The notes: a model not told the origin generated them from the letters alone. A DNA stretch of 52,651 nucleotides from Streptantibioticus ferralitis (GCF_029223525.1 NZ_JARHTQ010000042.1:1-52651), one strand, 5' to 3'. Shown: positions 26,501-41,500, counted from the stretch's first letter. Numbers and translations: made by a program.

Positions 26501-29500
26501 GCTCCACTGCGCGGGCGGCGCGAGCGACGCGAGCGGCTGGTCCACCGGCGGCAGTTCGCGTGGCGGGCGAAGCCCCATCAGCGCCCGCAGATCCGACTCC
26601 GGGATACGGAACAGCAGGTAGCGGTCGTCCTCGACGGGCGATCCGTCCTGCGCGGGGAGCGGCGCCTCCAGGTCCACGGAGACAATCGGCCGTGGGTCAT
26701 CCGGCGACCCCGCGCGGTGCAGTTCCAGCCGCGCCGACACCGGGATCTTGATGTGGACCATGCCGGCCTTGTCCGGGATGACGGTTTTGACGCTGGTCAT
26801 GAGCGCCTTGCGCACGGTGTCGGCGAAGGTGCGCTGGGCAGAGGTACCGCCGGCCGGCAGCCCTGCCAGGCCGCCCGCGCTGTCGGAGAGGGTGCCGTCC
26901 ACAACGGTGGGGGCATCCAGCCCAGGGCCCCTGCCTTCCGAGCTGGTCGTCCCGCCGTCGAGCACCGCAGTCGTCTGGTACGCGATCGCCCGGCCCTGCT
27001 GGGGACGGCTGTGGAAGGTGCCGTCCCCGCGGCTCAGCACCAACCGCGCCCAGTAGGCCCGGGTGCCGCGGTTCTGGTCGAACAGTTCCACCGACACGTC
27101 GTCGTCCATCAGGCTGCTGAGCAGGCCGACGGCACCGTCGAGCACCGCTCCGAGCCGTTCGGTGTTGTGCCGTTTATCGTCAAGCAGCCGCTCGGGCAGC
27201 AGGTCAACGGGGATGAGGTCCTTGGTGAGCTTGCCCTGCCGGGCCGTCAGCTTGCCGCGCAGTGCGGGTAGCAGCCGTCCGAAATCGGGTGCGTTCTCCA
27301 CCGTGCCGAGCCCCAGCGGCCCGTCCTCCGCCAACCGCAGCTCGGCAGCACGATCGGGCTCGGGCTCGGTCTCGGGCTGGAGCTGGGGCTGAGGAGCAGG
27401 CGCCGGCTCGGCAGCCGTGCGCTCGGCCTCGGAACCCCCGGCGGCAGCCGTCGCAGCCGTGGCCGGTTCCGGAACGGCGGCATGCGAACCGTCGCCGACC
27501 GGCACCTCCGGAGCATCCTCGGAGCCTTCCGCATCGGGCGCCGGCGGAGTGATCCCCCGGGCCCTCAGGCGCGTGTCGATCTGTGTGCCGAGTCCGAGCG
27601 CACGTGCCTGTTCCTCGGTCAGCAGCGCGGCGGCGGACCGGGACAGCAGCCGGCCACCGGTGCGCAACTTCGCCGGCAGGATGCCAACCGCCGCCTCGGC
27701 GGCCATCAGGACCTCAAGGTCTCCCTGGACCAGCACGACCCGTTGGTCGGCGCCGGTGACGGTGATCCGGTCGATCGCGGCGGCGGAAGCCAGCAGCGAC
27801 TGCAGCGACTTGTTGAAGCCGAAGCTGGGGGCCAGACCGCCGAACAAGAACGTCGTCTGCGACGGGTCTCCCGCACCGGCGAGCATCAGCGAGGTCTTCA
27901 CGAACCTGCTGGCGTCCTTGGCGCTGACCACCTGGTGACCGCCCGTCAGCCACTGCTCGGTGGCGGGTCCGTCGAGCACTTCCACCACGGAGGGGTTGAC
28001 CACATGGAAGCGGCTGCCCACCGCACCGCTCAGCGTGCCCGCCCGGCGCTCGTAGCGCAGGTCGTCGGCGATCCAGGCGCTCTTGGTGCCGCGGGCCAGA
28101 CCCGACGGGAGCGTGTCGGCGCTGAACCGCTCCTCGATCCACAGCGCCGGGTCCAGGCCAGGGACCGTGAACGCCTCGTCGCCGCCGGCGGCGTCGGCGA
28201 GCAGTTCCTGCGCCAGTTCGCGGATCTCGGCACCGTCGCCGACGATCTCCAGCGCGAGCCACTGCTTCAGCGCCCGCTTCTCGGGCGCGGGAGCGGCCCA
28301 CGCGGGGTCGTACATCGTGTTGATCCCGCGCAGCTCGGGCACCGGAATGGTCCGCGTATCCGCTGCGATGTGCGGCAGATGGACGGCGGAGGGCGCGAGG
28401 GTGAGAGCCGTCGGGGTCGTCAACTGCACGGGCACCGGATCGACAGCCAGCGGGCGCACTCCGGCGGCCGCGCCCGAGGCGGCGCCGGTACGGGCGATCA
28501 CGGTCACCTCGGGGCTCTGCCGGCCGGGCAGTCCGGGCGTCGCGTACCGCCGCCAGGTCCTGGGCCGCGTGACGGATGTGACCTCCACGTCGAACGCCAG
28601 CACGGAGTCGTACGCGCTGGTGTCGGCGGAGCCGGTGGTCAGCCATCGGGCTTCCATGTTCGGACCGGCCATGTTGACCCGTGCCCGGGTCGCGCCGAAC
28701 GCCGCGGCGAACGTCAAGTAGTAGTGCCCCGGAATGGGTTTGGCCGACAGCGATCCCACCAACGAGGCGCCGTACTGCCCGCCCTCGCCGCTGTGCGCAC
28801 GGCCAACCAGCTTGGCGGTGCTGCGCATCCTCCAGTCTGCGATGTCCCCCTTGTACTGCGGTGCCGTGACGAAGCGGCCCTTGACCCGCACCAGGACGTA
28901 CTCGTTGCTGGTCCAGCCCTTGCGGCGCAGGCGCACCGGGATGCCCGTGCTGAGCAACTGGCCCTTGCGCGCGGTCATGTTGGACGGTGAGAGCGCCTTG
29001 ATCAGGTTCCGGTGGTTGGTCCGCATGCGCGCGTGGTCGGGCGCGGTCTGGAAGAAGCCGGACTTGTTGGCGTCGCCGAATCCCGGCAGGAATCCATCCA
29101 GCCTCGGGTCCTCCACGAACAGCGCCTCGATGTGCTGGACGAGCTGTGCGGTATCCACCTTCGACAGCGCCACGCTGGGGCTCGACGGGCCGAAGGGCAT
29201 GGTCCGTTCGTAGCCCGGGGGCCGCAGCAGAGGCGGAATCGTCGACATGTCGCCGGGCAGCTTCAGCCCCAGCGACGCGGCCTCGTCGGGGCGCAGGCTC
29301 AGCCAGGCGGTCACGTCCTTGTACGCAGGTCCGCCGGCGAGCCCCGCGCGCATCGCGCTGGACCGCGCGCCCGTGCCCTCCGCCCAGATCCGCACCCGGG
29401 CCTGGTAGACGATCCGGCCACCGGTGATCTGCGGCCCGGCTGCCGTCGTGACGATCGACTTCGACGAAACCGCCCGGCTTATCGCGGACATCAGCGCGGG

Positions 29501-32500
29501 CCGCACAGCCAGTCGCACCCGAGGGCCGCCGGGAATCAGCCCCAGACCGACCGCGGGACCGAGCCCCACCTCACCGCCAATGCCGTGGCTGACTTCCACC
29601 GACCGCTGCCGGTCGGACTGCCGGTAGCGGCGGGAGAACATGTCGTCGACCGGGAAGGCCGGCGCGATCCTGACGATCTCGCCCCGCGCCCGGTACCCTC
29701 CGCGCAGATACCCGTCCGCGCTGACCAGTTCCTCGGAGTCCGTCCACCCCTCGAAGAAGGAGTGCAGGTCGTGGGTGAGCCGGTCGGCCGTCCCGGCCTT
29801 GAACGCGGTCGACCGGCCCGGAGCGCCGGGTGCGGTGAGCGCCGGATGCACCAGCGAGCGGATCACGTCGAACAGGCCCTTGCCGCCCGCGAACTGACCG
29901 CCCGTGTCGGTCACTCCCAGAATGTCCAGCGAGTCGGCGAACCGCAGGGCGCGTGCCGTCTTCGCGGGCAGCGGCTCAAGGGATGCGCTGCCGGGCTGCG
30001 GGCCGTCGGCGACGAGGAAGCGGACGGGAACCGTGACGGTCGCGGGACCGTTGGCGCGGAAGACCCTGGGCACTCCGAGGCGCCCCGTCCTCTCCACCCG
30101 AACGCTCACCGTGACCTGGCGCGGGACGTCCACCGAGCCGTCGGCGCTGGCCAGCAGGCTGTTGAGGGACAGGGTCTCCTGGGCGCCCGACTCCCGCGAG
30201 GTCTGGCCGAACGAAAGGTTCACCACCGCTGTGCCGCCGGCGAGCAGGCCGGGCGTCGGCGTCGGCAGGAGCACAGTGGCACTCGCCTTGACCGCCCAGC
30301 CGTGGGTCGACTTCGTCGAGCGGGCGTCGGTGCCGGTGGCCATCTGCAGACCGGCGATGTCCGGGCCCTCGCCCTTCGTCCGGTCGACGAGGGTGATCAG
30401 CGGTCGTCTCTCGCGATCGGCGCGGTTGACGGCGACCGTCACGTCGTACCAGCCGTCGCCGCCGCGGACCTGGAACGGGACGCCGTCACCGATGAAGGCG
30501 CCGCCGTTCGACTCCAGTTCGTCGATGACGGGCTTCGGATCGCCGCCCTCGGTCAGTGTCCGTATCCGCTCGGCGACCCACGGCAGGACGCTCAGGTCGT
30601 GCAGATGGGCCAGTCCCGGAGCCCTCATCGACTCCAGGTACGGAGGCAGCCGGAGCGTGGCGACCACCCGCGGCGGCGCCTTGGTCACGGGGGCGGCCGC
30701 TTCCGACTGCGATGCGTGGGGCTGCGCCGTGGCCGATGACGCCACATCACTGGCGCGGTCCCTTGACGGCCCTGGGACGCGGGACACCGCGTCTTCCACG
30801 GCGAGCGAGGCCGCGATGCCGTCGTTGCGGAACCGGGGGTCGGGGTAGGCCGGTGCGCGATCGTCGCGTTCGCCCGCGTCCGACTCGTCGCCGGAACGCC
30901 TCCGCCGCACAACCGTGCCGGACTCGGCGGCGTCCGACTCGTCGTCCATGGACGCTTCGGAACCGGACTCCCCCGCCTCGGACGCGTCGTCCATGGCCGC
31001 GTCGGAGGACCGCCGCGCCGCCGCGTATGACGGGGTGACTGCGGCGCCGGTCAGTTGGCCGGAGTGCCGGTCGGCCGAACTCTGGTCGAGCGCGTCGCTT
31101 CCCGGCAGCGGTGCCATCTGGGTCTCCGCGGCCGTGGCGACGGCCTTCACCGCGTCGAGCGCGTTCCGCGGGTCAGCCGACGGCAGCTCCTCCACCCGCA
31201 CCAGCTCGTAGGGGTTGCCGTCGCCGTCCGTGCGGCCGTGACGCGACCGTCCCGCCAGCACGGTCGCCGCGGCGTACCGGATCTGGCGCCGACCGGGATC
31301 GTGCGCCAGAGCGGTGAAGTCGCGGGCCGTGGAGTTCGCCACTTCGACCACGACCCGGCGAGTGGGGTCCGCGACCGTTCCCAACTGCGCCAGCGCGTCG
31401 GCCTCCTCCAGTGCGACCCGCTGGAACTGCGGCACGCTCAGCCTCGCCAGGCTCCCGCCCGCCCCGGCGACCGGTGCCTCGAAAGCGTAGAACACCGGAC
31501 GTTTGACCGGGGGCAGTTCCGCCAGGCCCTCCGCCGCCAGCCCCCGATGGATGGGGAGCTGGGCACGCAGGGCACGGGCCAGCGTGGGGATCGTGTTGAG
31601 CATGTCCTGGTGGATCTCGTCGAAGGCGTCGGTGTCCGGCAGGGCGACGACCAGCCGGTCGGTGTGCCGTTGCAGGATCGGGTGCCGCAGCAGCGGCGGC
31701 AGGTACAGCTCGTGGCCCTCCTCCATCCGGTCCACCGCCGCGTTGATCTCCTTCCACAGCAGCGGCTTCAGCGCCGCCGCGCCCTCGGCGAAGGGGAGTT
31801 CGTCGGCGCCCGATTCCAGCAGCCAGCGGTTGCCGTCGTGGCTGAGCTGGTACAACTCGATGACGTGCGCGGGGTCGAGGCGGTCCACCAGACCACTGCC
31901 CCAGTCACGAGCCGCGGAATGCCTGTCCGCCCAAGTGCGCGCGCCCAGCTGCGGCTCGGCCCCGGCCGGCACCGGCGGGAGCTTCTCCGACGCCGAGAGC
32001 AGCCGCACGGCCTGCATCAGACCCTGTGGCACCTGGACGCCGTCCGGATGTGCGGCGAGCCACGACATGCCCTCGGAGTGGGTCCGCCGATGCGGCAGCC
32101 GCAGACGCTCCGCGAGATCCCCCGGAGGCAGCCCGTCGCGCGGCGCGAACATGGTGTCGACCAGGCCGTACAGATGCGGCCCGTTGCCGGCCAGCGCCGC
32201 GGTGAGCGCCGCCTGGTTCCCGCTCATCCCGGACAGCCAGAGTTCGAGCAGGAGTCCGGCGAGGGGCTGCCGCTGTGACAGCGCCCAGCCGAACACGGCC
32301 CGCACGAACGCCGGGAAACGCTCACCGGGCAGGTCCAGATCCCGGTACAGGTGGTACATCGCCCGCGTGCGCGGGGTCTGCGGTGCGACCGAGATGCCGC
32401 GCTCCTCAAGGAGCTGCTTGTGCACCGGTGCGCTGACGATCAGCGGGGTGGCGTCGGCCGGAGACCTGTCGTTCGCGGCGGCACGGGTGACGTCGATCAG

Positions 32501-35500
32501 CTCGTTCAGGGTCACCCCGGGTCCGCTGGGATCGATCGCCATCTCGAACCGGCCGGAGTCGGCGATCGCCTTGACGACCCGGCGCATAACCGCCAGCGAC
32601 CCCTGATCCCCCGACAGCCGCTCGCCCAGCGCCGCGTCGTAGACCGCCGCGTACCCGAACCACTCGCTGGTCACCGGGTAACGCGCCGCTTGGCCGGCGA
32701 AGTACGGCTCGGTCGAGGGCGCCGGCATGCCCGAACCCCGCGTGGCCGGTGGCTGGACTCTCGCGACGTCCACATCGGGCGCGGCGTTCCACCCCGGCGC
32801 GAGCTCGACGTAGTTCTGCTGCCCTCTGCCCGAGGTGCCGACAACCGTGTTCCCCGCGTAGGAGGCGCGCTGCGGCGGCTGCTCGCCAACCGCCTGCTGC
32901 GCCACCGACGACAGGCCGGGGCGCTTGGTGCCCACCGAACACTGCCACTGCAGCAAAGGCGTGTCGTTGGCGATCCCCGCCTCGGCCAGCCGCCGGGCGG
33001 ACTCTGCTCCGCTCTGCGTACCGCTCAGCAGTTTGGGACCGAAACGGCCGATCACGGCGAGCAAGTGAGGCGAGCCGTGCGCGGCGAACACCGCGAAGCC
33101 CGGCTTGCCAGTGTGCTGGCTGACCCCCACCGGCAGCGGCCACGGCCGAGGCGGGCCGGACTTGCCGTTCCGGATGTCGTGAACCTTGTGGTGGCTGACG
33201 AACGGGAAGCGCGCGTAGGCGTCCCTGCGAAACGCGTGATCCCGAGAGTTGTGACTCGAGTAGCCGAACAGCACTCCGCTCGGCGTGCGGACGCCGCGGA
33301 CCAGGACCTCGTTGTCCCAGGCGATCTTCGACGTCGGCCGCTGCACCTCGGTGGCGACGATGAGCTCGTACCACAGGCCGGTCTTCCCGTCCCTGCCGTA
33401 CGAGTGTCCGAGGGTCCGCAGCGTGGTCGGCCGGGGGGACTGCACCTGGCGCTTCCCCGGCGTCAGCGAGAAGATCGACGTCTCGCGGGACGACAGCGGC
33501 CGCACGACTTCGAGGACCACCCCATGCCGAGTCCCCGGCGGTACCCCCTTGAGCCGATCGTTGAGATCCTTCAGCGCCGCCGCACGGTCCGACGACCCGA
33601 TGTGGAACGCGGAGAGCGGCAGCTCCTTGCCCTTGCCCGGGTAGGTGCTCGTCCCGCCGAACAGGGGCCCCGGCGCGATCAGGGTGTAGACCGCCGAGCG
33701 GCCGTCCGCCGGCTTGGCCGGCAGCAGGTCCAGGGCCTCTTCGGCCATGGACGCATGGCCGCGCACCTCGGCCAGCAACCGCTCGTCGACCCGTTGCACG
33801 AACGCGTCGACCGCGGCCTTCAGGTCGGCTGCCGGAGCTGACCCGCCGATGACGGCCCGGATGCCTGGATCGCGCAGCATCAGCAGTGGCCACTGCGCCC
33901 TGTTCGAGGGGTCCGTGCTGAGGCCCGCGGCTTGGAACTCGGCGCGCAGCCGGTCCAGCGCCTGTGGTCCCCCGCCCAGCACCCCCGGAACGAAGAACCG
34001 GGCATCGGGCCCGGAGACCAGCGTCAGCGCCATGCAGTGCCCGGCCGACAGCCGCTGCAGCACCGTCAGGGTGGCGGGGTCGCGCAACTGGTCTCGCAGC
34101 GCCTCCCGACGCGCGCCCCACAGCTCCGAAGCGCGGCCGGTCACACCCGTGAGCTGATTGAATCCCACTCCGAGGACCTGGGTGGGATCGAACCAGACTC
34201 CGAGTCCGGTCACCTCATGGCCGAGCAGCGGTTCCGTCTGCGCCGCGTACATCACCACGTGCGGCGGCCGCAACGCGTCCCGCACGGCCTGGTCGCCCGC
34301 CAGTGTGCCGTGCGGCAGCCGCTCCCGCGGGTCGAGCGTGCCGTGTATCCATCCGTGCACCCGGGACATGTCCGTCAGCCACGGGTCGGGCTCCACCTCC
34401 TCGTCCCACACCCCGGCCCGGTGCGAGACGTCCAGGAACCACTCCCACGGCAACGCGTCCGGACGCGACAGGAACCACCCCGCCACCGCCTCCCGGAACA
34501 TGAACTTGTCACCACCGGGGATCCGCAACTCGTCATAGACACGGAGCATCAGCTCGACGTCCCGAGCCTGCTGCAGCTGACCAGCTGTCAGCTCGCCCGA
34601 TCCGTGGTAGCCGCGCCGCCGCATCTCGGCATCCCACGCGGCCTCGCGTGCCTGGATACCGGCCACCACGGGCAGTTGCTGCGCCGACGCGAAGTGCGGC
34701 GCCACCCGCTGGAACGCAGCCATCAGCTCGTCGAACGGAGGCGGATTGTCGGGATCCAGCAGCCGCTTCTCGGCGGCTACGGCGGCGAGACCGTGCAGCG
34801 AGGACCCGCTGTGCAGCAGGCTCAGGAAGGCGGGCGTCAGACCGCCGGGCCTGCTCCTGGAGATCTGCACCACTTGGCTGAGGGCCTCCTGAAGGTGCGC
34901 GCGCATCAGCGGATCGGCCGCCAGCGTCCGGGCGGCGGCACGCCCGTACTCGTCCGAACGGGCCTGGTACTCCGCCCGCGACGGCCCGGTGAAGAGGTTC
35001 GGGTACCGCGGCTCGTGCACGGCCGGGAACGCCGTCGCGGCCGGCCCGGACACCGCCGCCTGCTGGCCCCCCGTGCTGCCCTGCTGGGCCGTACCGACCG
35101 CGGGCGCGGTGGCCTGGCCGCCAGCGGCTCCCGCCTGAGCCGTCGCGGAGCCTGCATCGGCCTCGGTGTGCACCGGGTCGGTGTGCGGCGCCTCGGTGTG
35201 AACCGGGTCGGTGTGCAGCGCCTCGGTGACCGGCAGGAAACCGCCCGGCCGCCTTCCCGGCTGGGACGACCCGCTCGGAAGGGGCGCCTGCGAGGCGGAG
35301 AAGTCAAGGGGCCGTCCGACAGGGGGCAACCCGTACACGTAACGCACGTCGTTGTAGCGGTCGACCAACAGCTGCGCGAGGGTGTAGAAGCCCTCGCTGA
35401 GGGTCTCCACCGTGGAAGCGAGCGGCGCGTAATGCCGCAGCTCCAGCCGTACGCCCTCCGGATCGATCAGCGGCTCGCCATCCACCGGATTGCTGTCAAG

Positions 35501-38500
35501 CCGCCCGAACTCCGTGCGAATGTAAAGCGCATGATGCTGACTCACCACATGCCGGGGTGACTCGCTGAGCATGTTGTCCAGGTAATCGCCGAGCGTCGCA
35601 TCCGGCCTCCCCTCCCACCGGTGAGGAAGCGGCCGGGACAACAGGTCCACCGGCGTGGGCAAATCCCTGGTGTACCTCCGATAGGTCTCGACGAACTCGG
35701 CCTTGAATATCTCCTGCATATGCTCCAGGAACGCCCGGGGAGCCACCCCCAGCGCGGCCCTCACCACGGACAGCTGATCCCGCGAACTCACCCCGGAGAA
35801 CTCCTTCGCCAGGGCCGCCCCACCCATCCGTCGGCGAGCGGCCGCGGCGACCTGGGAGTACGCCAGGGCGAGGGCATTCTCCAGTTCGAGCGAATCCACC
35901 CCACGCGAAACCGCCCCCGGATACATCTGAAGCCACCGGTTGAATTCCCGGGCTCCGAACTCTCCGAACTCCCGCGCGGCGAACAGATCACCGTAGGCGG
36001 TCCGGGTGGCATACGACTCCGTGCGCATGCGCTCCGCGACATGCCCCATCACGCCGGTGACTCCGGCCACGGGCGTGGCCACCGTGTAGTGGATGAGCAT
36101 GCCCGTGACATCACCATTGCGCGTGACCCGCAGATCAGCCGCCAGCGGATCGACCTCGTATCCGGCGTGCGCCGGGAAAATACGTGACAGCGACTCATAA
36201 GGGCGCGCCGCCTCCAACCTCCCCAGGAGGTCGCGGAACGCGGCCATCACCTCGTCCTTGTCCGCCCGGCCGTCCGGCCGGCCGCCGGACAGGCCCCGAG
36301 CCGGCTCGGACGTGACCTCCAGGATGGGTACACCGTCGACCGTGTCCAGGACGACCTTCAGCAGACCGGGCACTTCGACAAGGACAAGCACGCCGTAGTC
36401 CTCCTCGTCGGTGCCCACCGGCAGCCTGACGCGGAACCCGTTCAACTGCGCCTCGAACCCGAGAGCCGGTGCGTACCCCTCAACCAGCACTGCCGGCGGC
36501 TCATGTGCAGGACCCGCCTGCTCCTGGGGGGCACCGTGCCGGGAGGCGTACTGCTGGGAGGCACCGTGCTGGGAGGCGTACTGCTGGGGAGCGTACTGCG
36601 GGGCTGGCTCCGGGCTGAGCAGGGACCCGACCGCCGCCTCCAGCTGACTGACCGCCTGCCAGCGACTGCTCCGCGGCGACTTGTCGGCCTTCCACTGCGA
36701 CGCCGCATCCAACACCCGCCGCAGACGACGCTCGCTCGGCCGCTGGAGGGCGCTGCCCACAGCGTGGTCGATCCGCTGCAACGCCGACGAACGCCGCTGG
36801 CCGGAAACCGCGGACAACTCCGGCCAATCCCGGATGACACCCCACGCCGCGTCTTGGGAGCGGTAAGCGACATCGCCCGCCTCGGCCCCGAAGGGGTTCG
36901 CCGACGCCTGCCGGTAGGCGCCCGTGCCGGGCGCACCACCGAACAGACCGGGCAGTGTCCGTCCCATGATCAGGTCGGCGATCCCCCGCGCCTGCTCCTC
37001 CGGCAGGCGCGGCACCGGACCACGCCAGCTCCACGGCAACCGGCGATACCAGTCCGCCACGGTCTCCTCGTCGACAGGTTCGCCGTTCCGTTCCGGACGG
37101 TTGGTCCATTCCGGGCGCGCCTCCAGGACACGGTTCACCTCGGACGTCAGGTACTCCAGCCTCGGAACGGCAACCTGCACAGCCCGATCATGACCGGAGA
37201 CGGCCTCGGCCGCCCCGATGACCTCGATCGCGTCCTCGTCCGCTCCGGACCGGCCCTGGACCGGCCTCTGTCGATCCGGGACCCCGCTCCCGCGCTGCTC
37301 GTCGTCCGGGGACGTCAGGGTCGAGGAGTTCTCGGTCTGGATGTGGACCGCCGACGGTCCGGCGGACGGCTGCGCCTGTCCTCCAGCAAGCCCATGTCCC
37401 TGCTCCGCCACGTCGGGCGGGTTGGCCCGCACAATGGGTGACCCGACAGTACGGTCGGCCCTGATCCGCAAAGGATTCCGCGACTGGGCCCCCCTGTGAA
37501 CCTGGAGAATCGTCGAGTGGGGGATGTAGAAGACGGGGACGCCACCCACGGTGCGCGCAACCATGTCGGCGAATGCAGGCGGCAGGCTGCGCGGGTTCTG
37601 CCTATCGCCGCTCGTCATCAGCAGCAGGACGGGCGCCTCGCTCGGACGGTCCGCATACTTGATCAGCTCAGCGACCACCCCCCAGGGCATGTCCCGCCGC
37701 CTATCGCCGTCCCGCCAGCTCACGTGCTCGTCCCGGCGGCCGGGATTCACCACGGCAGTCCACGTGTTGTCCGGCAATCCCGTGTTCAGCACCCCGAGCT
37801 CGGGGTCGCCCTCCAGCCGATAACGACTGATGTCGATCGCGTACTTCTGAAACGCGAGGTTGCCTCCGGTGGTCGGGAGCGGCGGAGGGCCCACCGGCCG
37901 GAGGGCCACACCGTGTCGTGCGCCGCGGTGCTGCAAGTAGTAGGCGGTAGCGGCGTGCACCGTGCCCCCGCGACCGGCCGAGTAGGCGTGTGCAAGGGAT
38001 TTCAGCACCTCGGCCCTCCACTTGGGGGTGGTGGCGTCCTCCTCGTCCGTCAGCAGCATGACCTGGCGGACCACACGGTCGATCACCTCAGCCGCACGGC
38101 CGCCTCCCAGCCGCTCCAGCACACCCCCACCAGCAGACAGCAGGGTGGAAGCATCCGTACCCCAAGACGGCATCTCGTTCCCGAGAAGCTCCTCCAGGAC
38201 CCACGACTCAACCCCCTCGACCTCCCTGAGACGCTCCCAGTCCAGCGGACCCGCCTTCCTGCGCTGGAGCAGACGCCGGGGGGCACTCAACCCCGGCCGG
38301 CCTGCCCGCCCGGTAACCGCGCGCTTCGGCTCCCGGTACGCCCCCTCAGCCGGCTCCAACAGCTCAGTTACCTCGCCGCCCGAGGACCGGATACCAACGG
38401 GGCGAAGCCCGCCGTCTCCGCCAGCACGGCCATTGACACCATGGATGTTGACCGGGTGTGGTATGTGCCACACCCTCACGCCCACGATGTTCTTGACCGC

Positions 38501-41500
38501 CTCCGCCAGCACGCGCCTGCCCGGAACCACCTGCCCGGGCTCGAAATTGTGCTCTCCCTCTGCCAGCACCACCATGTCAGCGCCCTGCGGCCGCTTCCTG
38601 AAGTGCTTGAGGAGATGAGCGACGGCCTCCGGGTGCAGCTGCCTGACCGGCGCCGTGGTACCGAATTGCGTTCGCCATGGCACGTGCCCCGTTGCAGATG
38701 GCCGTGACACCACAAGGGGATTCGTGTCAACCGGCCACGGTGAACCCTCCACGCCGCCCACCGTCCGCTGATAGCGACCGGCATCGAAAACGAAGTACCT
38801 CGCAGTGGCGTTGATTCCCTGAACCGGATGCTCAGGCGTGCCCATCGGCCGGTCGAACGGATGCCTCCCGGAGAAGTTCTGGCTTTCCACCTGGAAAGCG
38901 GTAACCGCGTGTATCGACTCGGCACGGCCGGCATCAAGCGCCTCCCCGATCACCGTCAGCACCTCAGCCCGCACCGCCGCAGTGACCTCCTGCGACCAGT
39001 CCAACACCTCCCGCGCCGCCGCAGCGATCGACGCCGCCGAAAGACCGCCCCACTGCCGCAGCAAATCCGCACCCGCGTTCACCAACCCGGTATTCAGCCC
39101 CGTCGCACTGTCCCCCAACAACGGCACCAGATCCGCGGACAACGGCGGACCGGCCTCTTCCCGGTACGAGCCACTCGGCTCCACCGACTTCCAGACCTCA
39201 CCGCCCACGGCCTCTGGCACACCGTAAACCACCAGCGACTGACGCTCCCCCGCACCGCTGTCCAGGTCTGTGCTGTAACTCGTCCACCGCACACGAACGC
39301 CCACCGCGTCAGCAATGGACCGGGCCAGATCGTCAATATACGAGCCGAGGTTGACCCAACGCGAACGGTCTTGCACATCGACCGTCGGCATCACCAGCAG
39401 GATATCGGCGCCCCTCGGCCTTCTCCTGTGATGTTTGATCAGCTCATTGAAAACACCCCACGGCAAATCCCTCCCCATTTTACGGTGGCTGCGCTTCCAT
39501 CCCACCAGTCCGATACGGGCCCCAGAGCGGAGTTGACCACGGGGGACCACCACAATCGGCCACGGGGGAACACCACCCTGGACAGCCCACGGAGTCTGCC
39601 GGGAATCACGCAGCACTCCACCGCCAGACCGGGCAGCCGAAGTCGACCGGTAACTGCCGCTGTCAACCTCCTGACTGCCACCCGTAAGGTCCACTCCAGC
39701 AACCAGAGAACCCCCCGAGCGGCCAAGCGCGTTGTACGTGCGCTCAAGATAGAACGCGGTCACCGCCTCCACCGAGCCCGCACGCCCGGCCCCACCCGCC
39801 TCAGCAAGCAGCCCCACCAACTCGGCCCTCACCCGCCCGGAAACCTCCCCGCCCGCCGGAAGCCCCATGACCTCCCGGGCCACCCTGTCGATCGCATCGG
39901 CCACCCCAGCCTGACCATCCAGACCAGGCTCCAACCCGCCCAGCACCCGCCCACCAGCAGTCAGCAGCCCATCATCCAACCCCCCCGCACCATCCCCGAG
40001 AACACCCCGCAACTCATCAACACCCACCCCCGACCCAACCAGCGACTCCACCACCGACCCAACCGGCGACTGCAGCGGTGCTGTCGGGACCCGCACTCCC
40101 AGCAGCTCCTCCGGAGGATCCGGCAGATCAAGGTCCAGATCCCCACCCGACTCATCCGGGACCCACGACCTGACCAGATCACCCAGGTTCGCCGGAAGAT
40201 CCGACATCTCCTGATCTTCCCGCTCGCCCTGCTCGCCCTGCTCTTCCTGCCCGCCCTGGAAATCCGGTCCCAGGTCCTCCATCTCCACATCACTGGACCC
40301 GTCCGACCCGCTGAGCTGCCCACCCGCGCCCGACAGGTCCGGCTGACCGGTAACGAACTGCCCGTCAGCAGGAACATCCACGCTGGTGTCAGACGAGGTG
40401 TCCATCTGCAACTCGCCCTGCGCATCGCCAGCCGTCCCCGCCTGCGGGTGCGGGGGGCGTGCCAGACCGATGGGCACCCAGGCCGCACCATGCCCCACCA
40501 GGACCACGTGTGCCGTCCCCCGGCCATCGGGCAGTAGACGGAACCCGCTGTCCGGTGCCCACGTCCTGACCCCCAGCGCCTCGGCCACGATGCGCGGCCC
40601 GTCCGCGGTCAAGGAGCCGGCGGCATGCGACAGTACGACCATCTCGGCGTCCGCCGGCCGGGCCCAGTCGTGACGCATCAGTTCGGCGAACTCGTCCCAG
40701 TCGTTCACCCTCAGTTCAGAGTCGTCCGCTCCCCTCAGGACCGGGAGCCCGGGCCCACCGAGGGTCGCCACCGCCCACCGGTTGGAGCCCCAGGGAGCGG
40801 CCCGGGGGCCCCGCACCTGACCGTCGCCACCCAGCAGCCCGTACTCGTCCAAGTCCACGCGGGTGATGTCACCGGTGTATTCGCGTCCCTCCACCTCTCC
40901 GGTGGGGCCGTACATCAGCGACCGCTCGTCCAGCACACCCCGCCGCTCCAGGTCCAACGCGCCGATAGCCGCCAGGCTCCCAGCCCGCCCAGCGGCGTCA
41001 GCCGCCGCCACCAGGTTCAACAACGCGTTCATCCGCTGAGCGTCCAACGAGGCGGAATCGCCCAGGTGCAGCAACCGCCGGACCAGCACACCCAGATCGA
41101 CTCCCGGCCCCGCCAACCGCCCCAGCAACGCACGGGCATCGCGCACCCCGGACGGGCTCTCCGGGACGTACCGGCCGTGACGCTGCGCCGCTTCCGGCGC
41201 AGCCGAGACCGGGTCCGGCTGACTGGGGATCCATCTCCCGACCGGAACATTCCCCGGGTCGGGGCTGACCAGAACGAGCTTGCGCCGACTGCCCCCGCGC
41301 AGCTTCCGCGCATCGAACTCACCGTCGGGGGCCCACACTTTCCCCAAGGTCGCACTCGCGACCTTCCTCGGCAGGGTCCGAAGCCCCCCGCCTGCACCCG
41401 GAATCAGCAGCAACACCTCGACGCGGGAACGCCGCTTCGGATCCATGGCGATGAGAGCCGCCAATACCTCCTCATCGACCTCCCTGCCACCTACCAGCGG

